A stretch of 64,000 nt of DNA from Symsagittifera roscoffensis (Eukaryota > Xenacoelomorpha > Acoela > Convolutidae): positions 28,019,649 to 28,083,648 of the forward strand of contig NC_087063.1 in assembly GCF_963678635.1 (NCBI RefSeq). Reading direction: 5' to 3'. Every line of letters starts with the position of its first letter. Positions within the stretch are counted from its first letter, which is position 1. Shown here piece after piece: positions 22,101 to 32,100 of this stretch. The position numbers were made by a program, and so were the translations under genes. Below the pieces are notes generated by a model. The model was given only the letters and a program-made list of their open reading frames with translations. It was not told where the DNA came from and ran no database searches.

Positions 22101-23011
22101 AGTTCGAGGAGACGAAAACACCGAGCAGTTTAGATATGAAACTTAAAGTGATCTCCGGTAAGAGGTTCGGCATGGCGCCGCAAGGAAAGAAGATACAGTC
22201 GATAATCTCAGTGGCTGGACACCAGGTAATAAGAAATTTGAGTGAACCATCAGAGTTCACTTTAATGCATTTGGACACATATGCAGATTATCTGAGGCAG
22301 GTGGAGCCACGCACTGAGTCGAGAGCTGTGCGAGCACTACTAACGACGGGTGGCCCTCGCATGAAGAAACTTCATGGACGCTACTTGGAGGTCTATGGGC
22401 CGTATCAAATAATGCTGAACGTGGATGGAATCAGCATCTACACCAGGACTTACATAACAACAGATGATGACCAAATGGGGCAGATCTATTTGGGTGAAGA
22501 GGAACTCAAAGTCCGCAGGATAGGCCATGACGCCATGATGGAACAAGACGCGGTACATATTGGATATGAAGCAGATGTGACAGCACACCTGCTTGACACC
22601 AACGGAACAAAAATCGGAGTCACAGGGCTTCTGGACACAGGCGCGGTGGTGAGTGTGATGCCGATAAAAACCTGGGAGAGAATGGGCTTCACGCGGGAAG
22701 ACTTGATTCCTACGAATCTCCGACTAGCCGCTGCAAATCGAGGAGCTATCTACGTAGCCGGAAGAACACCGGTGACGGTCCTTCACATGGGAGGACCGAA
22801 CCTTTGGATGAGCTTCTTGGTGGTAGAGAATCTGGACGACGCCGACCAATTCATCTTGGGCAGAGATTTTGTCAGGAACTTTGACGTGATGATTGACTTG
22901 AACAACGGTCTAATACGGATTAGAAACCCGGACCGAAAGTATGTTAAGAGACCAATTAATAGGATAATAACAGATGAAAATAAGGTACCAGTTTTTTGGA
23001 TAGAAAAGTAA
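19157..23011 (+). CDS. Gag-protease of Element 2 (1284 aa)
   Basis: The product is the Gag structural polyprotein with the protease at its end. Residues 1-300 are Ser/Thr/Glu-rich and poorly structured. A charged coiled coil spans ~310-430, followed by an Arg/Gly/Ser-rich region ~440-560. A retrotransposon capsid-like segment (~595-745) contains the IDTW...MKLHF and DLEMLRR blocks. Two CCHC knuckles begin near Cys801 (CANC...HHVSAC) and Cys853 (CFFC...HFKSDC). A second helical region (~945-985) precedes an aspartic protease with LLDTGA at Asp1160 and LGRDF downstream. The length is about two to three times a usual gypsy Gag. The ATG at 19157 is the first of the long frame. It overlaps pol by 16 nt in the -1 frame. 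Confidence 0.9.
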   Translation: MSLDKSRIPKRGNSSRKFIPEKQRKTMTDPFVDWIKRSGSDKRGTVSGRMVETRSQKTSEERRELLEVEVNTDHTMNDNQGVNGLEGRGRRLASESTPVEQGHDFATSTGTLDREEMSELSDISTEVTATRRSPTDNTMMASGTGKQTTSSSFSERMKNTFGNIFPFSMGGGAGNDGESQEEEDEEEQGDFGSQVSLNSSIQESEAHVRRETGTMDKFGVVTTISKEANTPGQSKDFAIRTSSEPQPEENRTRGLGNALMDPEINNEKTLKHRVKARISTSTKLPGSDRVTPPLVTPLVDNGAALEEALNNIVGSLGEQNEQMSIRMSELERAVHIERESLREEINRNRQEVDRSEKRLKERSDEHMTRNLSRMTREAEQRELRLRADMEKLRIQQEQSLGSLDTKIDAMMERRTQAIMDRLDGLLSSKSGPKEGEPNSGGPSREPRVNFNEHQRRKTNGSTRGRGSSSGYATRGNTAWGPNSRASSTGNRQTSNERPTQSTHATGRSDSGNMGHTSPRRSHMGQAGNAQGDSDCRDAPHTEPSTRCEDTQAGLSRDATAMATAFEPLNRSLETFLTRLSRTNERSEKSRRVFKKPRCYKDESDGCIDTWIEVMKLHFEEEDSSERQECSALTSNLEGTALNCVMAKKQYQRDTAEKIFEILLNRFGSGVQGHQAMMRFEKRRQREDETIDKFLDDLEMLRRRSQPDESNRRMNLAVASKFIDGVKNDELRTMLATHYTPLSTNAPTPEELRLKSKEYLLLKPPSRSGYYKNNYGNFNNGPANQGNNWYKPRDDMDKRRSCANCSSTDHHVSACPVYKQGMKAIGFSLEDEDASELDHEDFMRGVIAKFGPRCFFCNLEGHFKSDCPQFWDAVADIKHPRHEEALSGVKASKARLLSEAEARRKDKPQELAAKKMQAVTEEAREPEPATAADDFKIDYKAAAKDALNRVQQELVTKEIEQKVKLELENEKLQEQLNTFEATEFEETKTPSSLDMKLKVISGKRFGMAPQGKKIQSIISVAGHQVIRNLSEPSEFTLMHLDTYADYLRQVEPRTESRAVRALLTTGGPRMKKLHGRYLEVYGPYQIMLNVDGISIYTRTYITTDDDQMGQIYLGEEELKVRRIGHDAMMEQDAVHIGYEADVTAHLLDTNGTKIGVTGLLDTGAVVSVMPIKTWERMGFTREDLIPTNLRLAAANRGAIYVAGRTPVTVLHMGGPNLWMSFLVVENLDDADQFILGRDFVRNFDVMIDLNNGLIRIRNPDRKYVKRPINRIITDENKVPVFWIEK
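22992..23011 (+). promoter_or_regulatory. Possible -1 frameshift region (T6 run) between gag-protease and pol
   Basis: Gag codons GTT TTT TGG contain a run of six T (22992-22997), and the gag stop TAA is at 23009-23011. Pol is open in the -1 frame from here. The run is not a perfect X XXY YYZ heptamer. In Element 3 the same region (about 51526-51545) is one base longer and the two frames are fused. Confidence 0.4.
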
Positions 23012-26000
23012 AGTTACAACCAGGACAAGCTGTAGTAGCAATTTTTAGAATGAGAAATTTAAATTCGTTAAGTGATAGCAAACAGGTTTGCTTAGTACTG
23101 AATCCAAATAGTCAGAGTTCGGTGATTTTAGGCCGGAGCTTCTCGGTAACGCGAAACGGACTGTGTGTCAGTGTGTTGTTGAACACACTGGACACCACGG
23201 TTTCAATCCAGCGTGGAAAGAAGCTTGGTTACGCATTGCCGATGAGGACCGACTATGAAGAGACACAAAACTTGAAGAAATATAGTGTGAAAGACTGTCC
23301 TTATCATGCAAATAAAGATAAAATCTTAAAGAGAATTAATGAATTAAAATCTATTCGTAAATTGTTTTCAATGAAATCCGAAACGGACGACGGCTTATCA
23401 AGCTGCTCGAATTTTCCGGAACGCCCCTCGTCATATGAACTAGATTCTGACAAACCGGTTTTGCCAGAAATAGAACATTTAAAAGGAAAAATAGGTGAGG
23501 GAGATTTTGAAAAATTCCGGGACCTCCTAGATCGGAACGCCGAAGTATTTTCAAAACATAAGGCGGACATCGGTTGCTGTAATTTCGTCGAACACGAAAT
23601 CGAACTAGAAGAGGGCGCCGTTCCCCATAGGGAAGGCGCAAGGCGAATGACGCCACATAAATCGGAAGCGTGCCGAGCGGAAATAGAAATGTTGCTTGAA
23701 TACGACATGATAGAACCCTCGAAATCACCATGGGCTTGCGGAGTAGTAATGGCGAAAAAGAAAGGGGGGCAGCTTAGATTTTGTTGCGACTTTCGTTACT
23801 TGAACGCGGTAACGATTAAAGATGCGTACCCGATACCACGAATAGACGAGAGCCTATCCAAACTTGGTGATGCAAAGTTCTTCACCACATTGGACTTGGG
23901 TTCTGCCTTCTGGCAGGTTCCTCTGCGAAAGAAGGACAGGGAGAAAACCGGATTCGCGTGCGAATTGGGGTTGTACCAGTGGAAGAGGATGCCCTTCGGC
24001 TTGTGCAATGCAACAGCAACCTTTCAAAGGCTGATGGCTCAGGCTTTGACAGGAGTGACCAAAAAGTACGGGAATCTCTTGATGTGCTACGTGGATGACG
24101 TAGTCATAGCGACACCAACCCTGGAGGATCACATTGATCGACTCGATGAGGTCTTCGGATGTATGAAAAGAGCAGGCTTGAAATGCAAACCATCGAAATG
24201 TGAAATCCTTAGGGATTCGATCAAGTACCTGGGAAGAATGGTGGACCGGCATGGTGTGAGGCCAGATCCAGAAGCAGTAGAGGCTGTGCTGACATGGAAA
24301 GCTCCTAGAACGGACACACAGCTCATGAGCTTCCTAGGGTTTGCCAATTACTACCGAGAATTCATAAAAGGATACGCGGACAAGGTGTACCCGATGCAGA
24401 AGCTGATGCGCAACAAAGGGAAAAAGTTCGAATGGAACGATGAGGCACAAGTTGCTTTCGAGAACATAAAGCGGGAACTGTGCGAAGCGCCAGTGCTGGG
24501 CATGCCTACAGAAAAGGGCATGTATGTTCTTGACACAGACGCATCGGTGGTGGCCATCTCAGGAATATTGCATCAAGAGCAAGAATGGAACGGAAGAACA
24601 GTCATCCGTCCCATTGCATACGGCAGCAAGGTCTTGAGTGACACAGAGATGAAATATGGCGCACCGAAAGCAGAAATGTTTGCAGTAGTCACCTTCGTGG
24701 AAAAGTACCGTGCATACTTGGGGAGCGCTCCCTTCAAGTTACGCGTGGACAACAGAGCGTTATCCTGGTTGAAGACCTACTCGATGGATCAGAGTTATAT
24801 TGGTAGATGGATAGTCAGATTGGATGGCTACCATATGATAATCGAACATAGGATGCGTGATAAACATCAGAATGCTGACAGTCTCAGCAAGAAAACTGAG
24901 TTCTATGAAAGATTGGAGCAGAAGCAGGCCAATCAGGCGGAAGTAAAGGAGGGATTCTCGTTTCTGGACAAAGAAACTTATGAAGCGCTTCCCTTAACGA
25001 GATGGTTGGATAAGTCTGGACATCCAATTCCAGGGCATCCTGAGTTACCTGTAGAGAAAGCAGCTGAGATAAAGATCCTGTCCAAAGAGGATCCAGTCCC
25101 CTTAGATTTGTTGCTGCGCTCGAACCTGGTCCAGCAAGAACTCTCTCGCATGAATATAAACAGCCTCTCATTATTGGATAAAACGGTGCAAGTCACACCA
25201 CAAGTAATGCGGATGCTGGGTGGATTGTTAGAAAGAGAAGTGACCAGAAATGACCCCGAGTGGACAGCAGCAGTGGCATCGCTAACAGTCAGTAAGAAAG
25301 TGAAGATCATGCCGTCCAGACAACAGCACGAAGAGAACAAGAGGGATTGTAGGACAATAGTTCAGCAACTAGTATCCTCAATACCCCAAGAGATTTTAAC
25401 CAGTACTTCTTACGGACGGAAAGAACAGGGGAGCAGCAAGCGAAAGAAAACCGTCACCTTTGTAGACCGGGAAAAAGAGGGTGAAGAGGTAGAACAAAAT
25501 CTGCTGCAAGACTATTTGTCCGGGGAGAAGGATGAGGAGAAAAACCAGCAATCACAAGATCAACACCCGGGACAAGTGAATTTGTCCGGGGAGTCCGAGA
25601 TAGACGAGAAAATTCCTGATGAGAAACAGGACCTAGAGAACAAAGTTCTGTCCGGGGAGTTCAGATGGATGCGAAGGAAATACGGACATGATCTGGAGGA
25701 GCGTGCAGTCTCCAGCACAACACCTTCGACGGATGATAAGTCAGAAAGCTCGAGAATGAACACCTATTCAGACAGGGATTCGACCTCGGGATCAGAACTG
25801 TCAGAACTGGCGATACACACGCTACTAGTGGAAACTCGGGCGAGAAACCTGGACAGAGAGGTGTACCAGGATCCTGACAGTGATCGCTACCTAATACCAA
25901 GCGAAAGAGTCTTTGACAACGCAGCGGATGATTTAGAAACGATAGCGGTATCGAAACGTTCGATAAGCCTGTTGCCGCAGAAAGAGGTAGTCAGGACTGA

Positions 26001-28758
26001 TCTTCAGCCGTTTCAACAAGAAACACAACCGTTGGCGAAGATTTGGTGCGTTAAGATGGAAGAAGACACACATCAGCCCAACGAGCTGAACAGTCAGATG
26101 AGAGTCATGAAGACGTACTTGAAGGCGAGATACAGACTCTCGGACCTTCTAAGGGCGCAGAGAAATGATCGCATGACAAGCAACCTAAAAAGGTGGATAG
26201 AAAACGGTGCACCTGACAAAGGTGACCTGGAAGAAGACAGCTATAGGATCCTGAGACAATACTTCATGCAGAAGGAGGGGAGATTATATCTGAACAAGGA
26301 CGGGATCGTGGCTTGCAGGAGAAGAGAAGAAGACAAGGTCTTATACAAATATAACGCGATAGTGTTGCCGCAACTCTATCAGACAGAACTATTATTCAGG
26401 TCGCATGATCAGATGGGCCATCAAGGGATCGACAAAGTGTATCAGAGGATCCTGAAGCGCTTTGAGTGGCCTGGGATGAAAAAGGCATGCGAGAAATGGG
26501 TGACAGCATGTCTGTCATGCCAACAGGTCAAGGATCCTAGGAAGTTGCGATTTCCTTTACAATCAATTGAGTCGTCTGAATTCAACGAGGTGGTGCAGAT
26601 AGATCACCAGAAGATATGCATGACAGACAGCGGTTACAACCAAGTCTTGGTCATGATAGATCACTTCACGAAGTATGCAGAGGCCGTGCCCTGCATAACT
26701 GCCTCGGCGGAAGAGACATGCGACCACCTGATCAATACGTGGATAGCAAGACACGGATGTCCAATGACGTTTCAATCGGACAATGGAACGGCTTTCGTAG
26801 GCGAGCTTACGAAAGAGCTTATGAGACGGTCACAAGTCGCTCAGGCTCACTCCACGACATACCACCCTCAGACGAATGGCTTAGTAGAAAGACAGAATAG
26901 GACGTTAGTGTCGATGCTGAGGGTATATTGTTCCAGGTACATGACCGATTGGGACAGATACCTTCCACAGGTGATGGGAGCTTATAATAGCACGCAACAC
27001 TCCACCACTGGAGTCAGTCCACACGTGATGCTGACGGGACACGAGAAGTCTTTACCTTTGACATTCTTCTACCCAGAGTATGAGGGAAAGAAAACATCCC
27101 CACAGGTCTACGTGAGGGATGTGATCAGACGCCAACAGGAGTTGAACGACTTGTGTAGACGAAACACTCAGCAGGCACAGGCAAGGCAGAGGAAAAGATT
27201 CGACAAGAAAGCAGCTGGTGCAAAGGCTTACTCGGTGGGAGACTACGTATGGGTATTTCAGAACGTTATACCACCGAAAGGGACAAAAAAGCTTCTGAAG
27301 AAGTGGAGGGGACCCTTCATGATTACAGAGGTGCACCAAGAGGGACGCTTTTATAGACTGAGTACTGGCCGAGCCGCCCACTACGAGAACATCAAGCCAC
27401 ACAATCCATCGACAGAAGACTGGTGTATACCTGCAGACATGGAAGAAGGGGATTATCTAATGATGGATCCTGCTTGTGAGGTCAATGAAAAAGGCACCAG
27501 GGAGAAGAACGATGGAAACGAAGTCGTAGAGGAAGGTACGGATACACCATTGGACCTGGATCCAAACGAACAGATCGAAGCGGACGATGAAACCTTGCCC
27601 TACGCAGAGGAAGATTGGCAGGATTCCGAACAGACAGAGGTTCCCAAGAACATGGAACCAGATCTTCCGTTCACGATGCAGACTCGTCAGAAAGACGGGA
27701 CGAGACTAAGAAAGAAATACAATCCTTACGGTGACGACTTTGTAGTGGATAGGATAGATCTAAAGAAAATAGTGGAGGAAGTAGTGGGTTTAGAGGAAAT
27801 AACAGTGTCACAGGACATTGACATAGTCGATGATCACAACGATGAGTGGGTTGACGACTGGTCGAAACCCGAGGTGGAGTTCGACGATGAGCAACAGCAG
27901 TCAAATGAACAAGACCTGACGAACCTGCGTGTCTTAGAGTGGCTGAACGAAATGACATCAGACCCTGAAAAGACCAGCGTTACGATTCAAGACGTAGATC
28001 GCGAAAGCGCGAAATACATTAAGACCGAACGAGATGATCCTTCCTGGGCTGCCCAGGAAGGACAACTTCTCATTCCAGCTTCTAATCTTGACTTAATACC
28101 CGGTATGCGATCGACGGGGACGCCGATGGATATTTTTGTCCGGGGAGTGGGGGTAGGACTTACCCACACTGAAAACTTGATAATAAAAAAATTGAGAATA
28201 GCAAGAGAAACAGGAAACTTAGAAGCAGAAACAGGTGAAGAACCTAAGAAACCTGACATAGGCAGGGTAGTTGAGTCATATTTTAATTTACCAAATGAAT
28301 ATTCGAGTAACATAGTACTAACAGATAGTGATTTCATACTCACAAACAGAACATGTGCGATAGCAATCACCGCAGACATGAGTTTTAGGACGGCGCTAGC
28401 GGCAGATTTTAAGAGGGAATACAAAAACGTGGAATTCCTTTGGAAGCAAAGACCAGGGATAGGGGGCGTAGCAGCCTTACCCCCGGCGGTGTCGCAGATA
28501 CCGGGAAAGTACTTATGCTTCTTGGTAACGAGGGCGACAGAGAAGCAGCACGTGGACCCAGAAAACCTAGTCTTGTCTTTGACGAGGCTGAGGGACTTCC
28601 TTGTGGAAATGGACGTGAAGGAGCTTTCGCTTCCAGTGTACGATCCAAATAGAGGAAGACTGCATCCTCGGGAATTGTACGCGCTTGTACACGTGATATT
28701 CTCTGATACGAGCATACAAGTGTATCTACATAAGAAATATTACTTAAGTATAGGCTGA
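22996..28758 (+). CDS. Pol of Element 2: RT, RNase H, integrase, macro-like C-terminus
   Basis: 1920 codons. The start is nominal because expression probably needs a frameshift. RT spans ~190-430 with YVDD at 365-368. RNase H follows (~505-640, DTDAS near 513). A long spacer (~660-1070) is rich in charged residues. The integrase has an HHCC finger (~1137-1180) and a D,D35E core (Asp1203, Asp1262, Glu1298), followed by a GPY/F-like segment (KKWRGPFMI, ~1435). The last ~145 residues (about 1775-1920) align with a macro domain: AIAITADMSF, FLVTR, LSLPVYDP, then a final IQVYL strand. The catalytic Lys is replaced by Arg and GCGLD is lost, so hydrolase activity is unlikely. The gene is intact. Confidence 0.92.
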   Translation: MDRKVKLQPGQAVVAIFRMRNLNSLSDSKQVCLVLNPNSQSSVILGRSFSVTRNGLCVSVLLNTLDTTVSIQRGKKLGYALPMRTDYEETQNLKKYSVKDCPYHANKDKILKRINELKSIRKLFSMKSETDDGLSSCSNFPERPSSYELDSDKPVLPEIEHLKGKIGEGDFEKFRDLLDRNAEVFSKHKADIGCCNFVEHEIELEEGAVPHREGARRMTPHKSEACRAEIEMLLEYDMIEPSKSPWACGVVMAKKKGGQLRFCCDFRYLNAVTIKDAYPIPRIDESLSKLGDAKFFTTLDLGSAFWQVPLRKKDREKTGFACELGLYQWKRMPFGLCNATATFQRLMAQALTGVTKKYGNLLMCYVDDVVIATPTLEDHIDRLDEVFGCMKRAGLKCKPSKCEILRDSIKYLGRMVDRHGVRPDPEAVEAVLTWKAPRTDTQLMSFLGFANYYREFIKGYADKVYPMQKLMRNKGKKFEWNDEAQVAFENIKRELCEAPVLGMPTEKGMYVLDTDASVVAISGILHQEQEWNGRTVIRPIAYGSKVLSDTEMKYGAPKAEMFAVVTFVEKYRAYLGSAPFKLRVDNRALSWLKTYSMDQSYIGRWIVRLDGYHMIIEHRMRDKHQNADSLSKKTEFYERLEQKQANQAEVKEGFSFLDKETYEALPLTRWLDKSGHPIPGHPELPVEKAAEIKILSKEDPVPLDLLLRSNLVQQELSRMNINSLSLLDKTVQVTPQVMRMLGGLLEREVTRNDPEWTAAVASLTVSKKVKIMPSRQQHEENKRDCRTIVQQLVSSIPQEILTSTSYGRKEQGSSKRKKTVTFVDREKEGEEVEQNLLQDYLSGEKDEEKNQQSQDQHPGQVNLSGESEIDEKIPDEKQDLENKVLSGEFRWMRRKYGHDLEERAVSSTTPSTDDKSESSRMNTYSDRDSTSGSELSELAIHTLLVETRARNLDREVYQDPDSDRYLIPSERVFDNAADDLETIAVSKRSISLLPQKEVVRTDLQPFQQETQPLAKIWCVKMEEDTHQPNELNSQMRVMKTYLKARYRLSDLLRAQRNDRMTSNLKRWIENGAPDKGDLEEDSYRILRQYFMQKEGRLYLNKDGIVACRRREEDKVLYKYNAIVLPQLYQTELLFRSHDQMGHQGIDKVYQRILKRFEWPGMKKACEKWVTACLSCQQVKDPRKLRFPLQSIESSEFNEVVQIDHQKICMTDSGYNQVLVMIDHFTKYAEAVPCITASAEETCDHLINTWIARHGCPMTFQSDNGTAFVGELTKELMRRSQVAQAHSTTYHPQTNGLVERQNRTLVSMLRVYCSRYMTDWDRYLPQVMGAYNSTQHSTTGVSPHVMLTGHEKSLPLTFFYPEYEGKKTSPQVYVRDVIRRQQELNDLCRRNTQQAQARQRKRFDKKAAGAKAYSVGDYVWVFQNVIPPKGTKKLLKKWRGPFMITEVHQEGRFYRLSTGRAAHYENIKPHNPSTEDWCIPADMEEGDYLMMDPACEVNEKGTREKNDGNEVVEEGTDTPLDLDPNEQIEADDETLPYAEEDWQDSEQTEVPKNMEPDLPFTMQTRQKDGTRLRKKYNPYGDDFVVDRIDLKKIVEEVVGLEEITVSQDIDIVDDHNDEWVDDWSKPEVEFDDEQQQSNEQDLTNLRVLEWLNEMTSDPEKTSVTIQDVDRESAKYIKTERDDPSWAAQEGQLLIPASNLDLIPGMRSTGTPMDIFVRGVGVGLTHTENLIIKKLRIARETGNLEAETGEEPKKPDIGRVVESYFNLPNEYSSNIVLTDSDFILTNRTCAIAITADMSFRTALAADFKREYKNVEFLWKQRPGIGGVAALPPAVSQIPGKYLCFLVTRATEKQHVDPENLVLSLTRLRDFLVEMDVKELSLPVYDPNRGRLHPRELYALVHVIFSDTSIQVYLHKKYYLSIG

Positions 28759-29154
28759 GTGATGAGCGAGAGGGTGTTAGGCCAAAGACCAAGTTGCATG
28801 TAATATGTGATATGTGTGTTATGTTATGTTATGTGTTAGGTTATTAAGATCATGGGCAAGTAGGGGTTAGTGACCATGAAAAACTAAAAGACGATCTTGG
28901 GAATAGATCCAAAGTTTGGACTGTCCAATCTTAAGTCGAATTCCAAAATTTTAGAGACCAATTGATTTTAATAAATTTTAGGATAAATATCTTTTTATCT
29001 GAACTGTCTTTAAGCAAATTTTAACGATGTATGTTAAGGTGAAATTGACAAGTGTGACATTCGTGATTTCTTTTCTAGATCCTGATTGATCATTTAATTG
29101 CTCACTTGAGTCAAAACTTGAAATCGAAATCAAATCAAACTTGGAAAGAACAGT
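28759..29154 (+). other. Spacer between pol and ORF3
   Basis: A 396-bp AT-rich gap with ATGTTATGTTATGTG-type simple sequence near 28808-28835. It could hold a splice acceptor for a subgenomic ORF3 mRNA; TTTCTTTTCTAG at 29068-29079 is a good candidate. No gene is seen. Confidence 0.4.
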
Positions 29155-32100
29155 ATGGACAATTTCAACCTGGATGAATTGATGGACCTGGCAGAGGCAT
29201 ATGTAGGACCGATGGTAGATGCGATCTATCGTCGGCTGATCGAACGAGACTTCGCTCTGGAGGACCCAGAGGTGGTCATGTTGCTGACCGCCCTGATTAA
29301 CATCTTGGGGCACGACAACCGTGGGGACCGCCCCACGGAAGTCCTGTTGATGGCAGCATATGGGGAAAGAGGAGTACTAGACCGCCCGAACATGAGAGTG
29401 ATGAGGTGGAGAAACGGGGCTCTCTCAGGGAGTGACTTGGCGAATGAGCCTGGGTTGGGAAGTTCTAGGACTTACCAACCAGGTGAGATGCCAATGCCCT
29501 CCAAGCCCAAACCTGGGCTGACGAGAATGCATCGGGAGATAAACAGCGAGGCGACCTCGTCTGGTTCACCACTGAGAGCAGCTGTGCCACCAAAAGGGGC
29601 GAAAGTAACACAGAAGGTTCAGACGAACCAAACCATACAAGATCTGGACGAGATGAACGATCAGTTGAGAAGTACGAAGAAGGAGTTAAACGATATGACG
29701 AAGACCATGCTGGCGATGGAGGAAGACCGGGACATGTGGAGAAAGTTGTTTGAAGACTGCAACAAAAAGCAGGGTCAAGAGATCGAACGCTTAAGGCAGG
29801 AATACAAAGAGCGATCGGAGCAGGTGGCGTTGACGACGTCCATTGAGAAAGTGATACCTGCAAGGGATATTCCTCGTGGGCAGTCCCCGATGGAGCTCTT
29901 GACACCTCGAGAAATGAGTCAAACAACGGAGACACGGCTTCCAGCAGAGACGAACCGAGTAACAATCCCGGATCCTAGTGACACCTTGGGTGATCCCGTC
30001 GTAGAACAGACAGTGAGAAAACTGATAGAGACCGCTGGACGATTGGTCGCTAACAAGAATGCACCAGGTTCCGGGGTGACTGCACCCTATGGAACGATTG
30101 ACGATACGGGCAGAGTACAACTCTCCCAGACAATAATCAGACAAGGGATAAGTGACGTGACGCCACTCAGGGGGAGTTCGAAGATCACAGAGAGAAAAGT
30201 AAGGAAGATGCCAGCGAAGAAAGTGTCTCGTGTAATGGACGTGCAGAAGAATAATCAATTAAAGTATAATTTCACGGGAGTTCCGGAGACAGATCCGAGA
30301 GCCTGCTTCAATCGAGCTACCTGGAGCCCGGCTGTGAACCTGCAGCAACCACCACTCGGGACATCTCACCTGATATTGGGAGACAGCTTAGTCAGAGTGC
30401 TGTCGAATTTGAGGACCTCGTGGGTCACCACGGTGATGGCCTTTGGAGGCGCGACGATTGCCCAATTATATCGCATGGTGGAGCTGATGAATCCAGGGAA
30501 GATACCCAATGTGATGATCTTAGTTGGGACGAATGACATCTCCAGAGGATCAGATGAGCAGGAAGCACTGTGGGAAGCAATGATGGTGTGTTTGTTTACT
30601 ACTCTCTGGCAGAAGTTCAGTTGCGCGGTACTGACCGTTTGCACTGTGCCAATGAACACAAGAAGCCTGACAGTATCAGGAAGAAGGCACAACGAGGGAG
30701 TCATGAGATGGAACAACATCTTGAGAAACCTAGCAAATAGAAATGCCGGAAGAATGATCCTCATTGACATTGAACATGAATTGAGAGCCATGGATCAAGC
30801 CAGACTGACCACAGATGGCATCCACTTCGACAGTGTCGAAGGACAAGCTTGGTTGAATCGAGTCTTCCAAGAACGGTTGGATGAGCTGGAAGCAGAACTC
30901 TTTGACACAGGAGTGCTGAAGGAAGAGGGAACGGTGAGTGATACGGTGATCACCACCTTTGTGCCTCCTAACCTGGAAACACGCTTGGGTACGGTCCCAG
31001 CCGCCATAAATTACCGGCAACAAAGCTCCAGTGAACCAGGTCGAAGAACAGATGTACAGGATCGGTTGGGAGAGGCACCGATGAGGAGAACAATTCATCC
31101 TAGGAGAAGGATAGGACCTGTCAACCAACCAATCGAAGAAGTAGCCGGCACATCTAGATCGGACACTAGATCGGAGACGACGAGTACCAGTCGAGAGGAA
31201 AGACCGAGCAGAGGCTCATTGATGTGGTCGCGATCCATACCGTCTCCTTGGCATATATACAAAGAAGAACTAATGAAGCTGGACCTACAGAGAGTGAGCT
31301 TCATCGAAGATGCAAGGAGGATGCTGAATGGAGCGACGCTATCCGTCAGCAGATTGTACTCGATAACCGGCGTAGACTGGTTGATAGCCGCTAGCATAAA
31401 TTTCAGCTCCACGACGGCCTTGAGATTTGCCGACTTGGAGGGACTGCCCTCCAACAACACAATAGGACCTGTGAATGCAAGACCGTTGCAAGATGTGAGA
31501 TTGAACCATGATGAGAGGAATCGTGAAGAAAGGCCAGGAAGATTCCTGACGGCGAGAGCGCCGATTGGACAACACGTGAAGATATTTAGGCAATTGACGA
31601 CACCACCTGGTCATGTGAAGGAGAGAGTGTATCCAAAACTAGTGAACCAAGATGGTGATGCCCAGAGATATGGCGGATTGACAGCGATAAAGAAAGATGA
31701 GACCATCTTCGCCGCCTACGACAAAGCAGAGATGAGAAAGGCCAAAATCATGGTAGTAGCGAATTCAGAGTTCGTGTACACCTCCAAGTCTTTGTTTTGG
31801 CCGGACGTCATAATGCTGGCCGCAGTTGACCTAGACCTATTGCAATCAGTGTCATTGGCTATAGGGGTACAGAGGCAGACAGAGATGAACCCGATAACGA
31901 TTGTGTTTGCTGGCATCAATGACCATCTACACAGTAGAGGTTTTCTGAGCAGGCTCAGAGATCCTGCAACAGCAGAAAACGCAGTATGGCCCGCGATAAA
32001 AGACATCCTGGAGTCAATGGGTGAAGTGGTAGACGCGACAAAGGAGGGATCATTCAACAAAGTGACATTGAGAGTAGTATTTGCGTTGTCTCCGGGATAT

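Noticed and set aside
27987..28715. 242-codon minus-strand frame
   Set aside because: It is the antisense shadow of the conserved Pol C-terminus, with no domain of its own.
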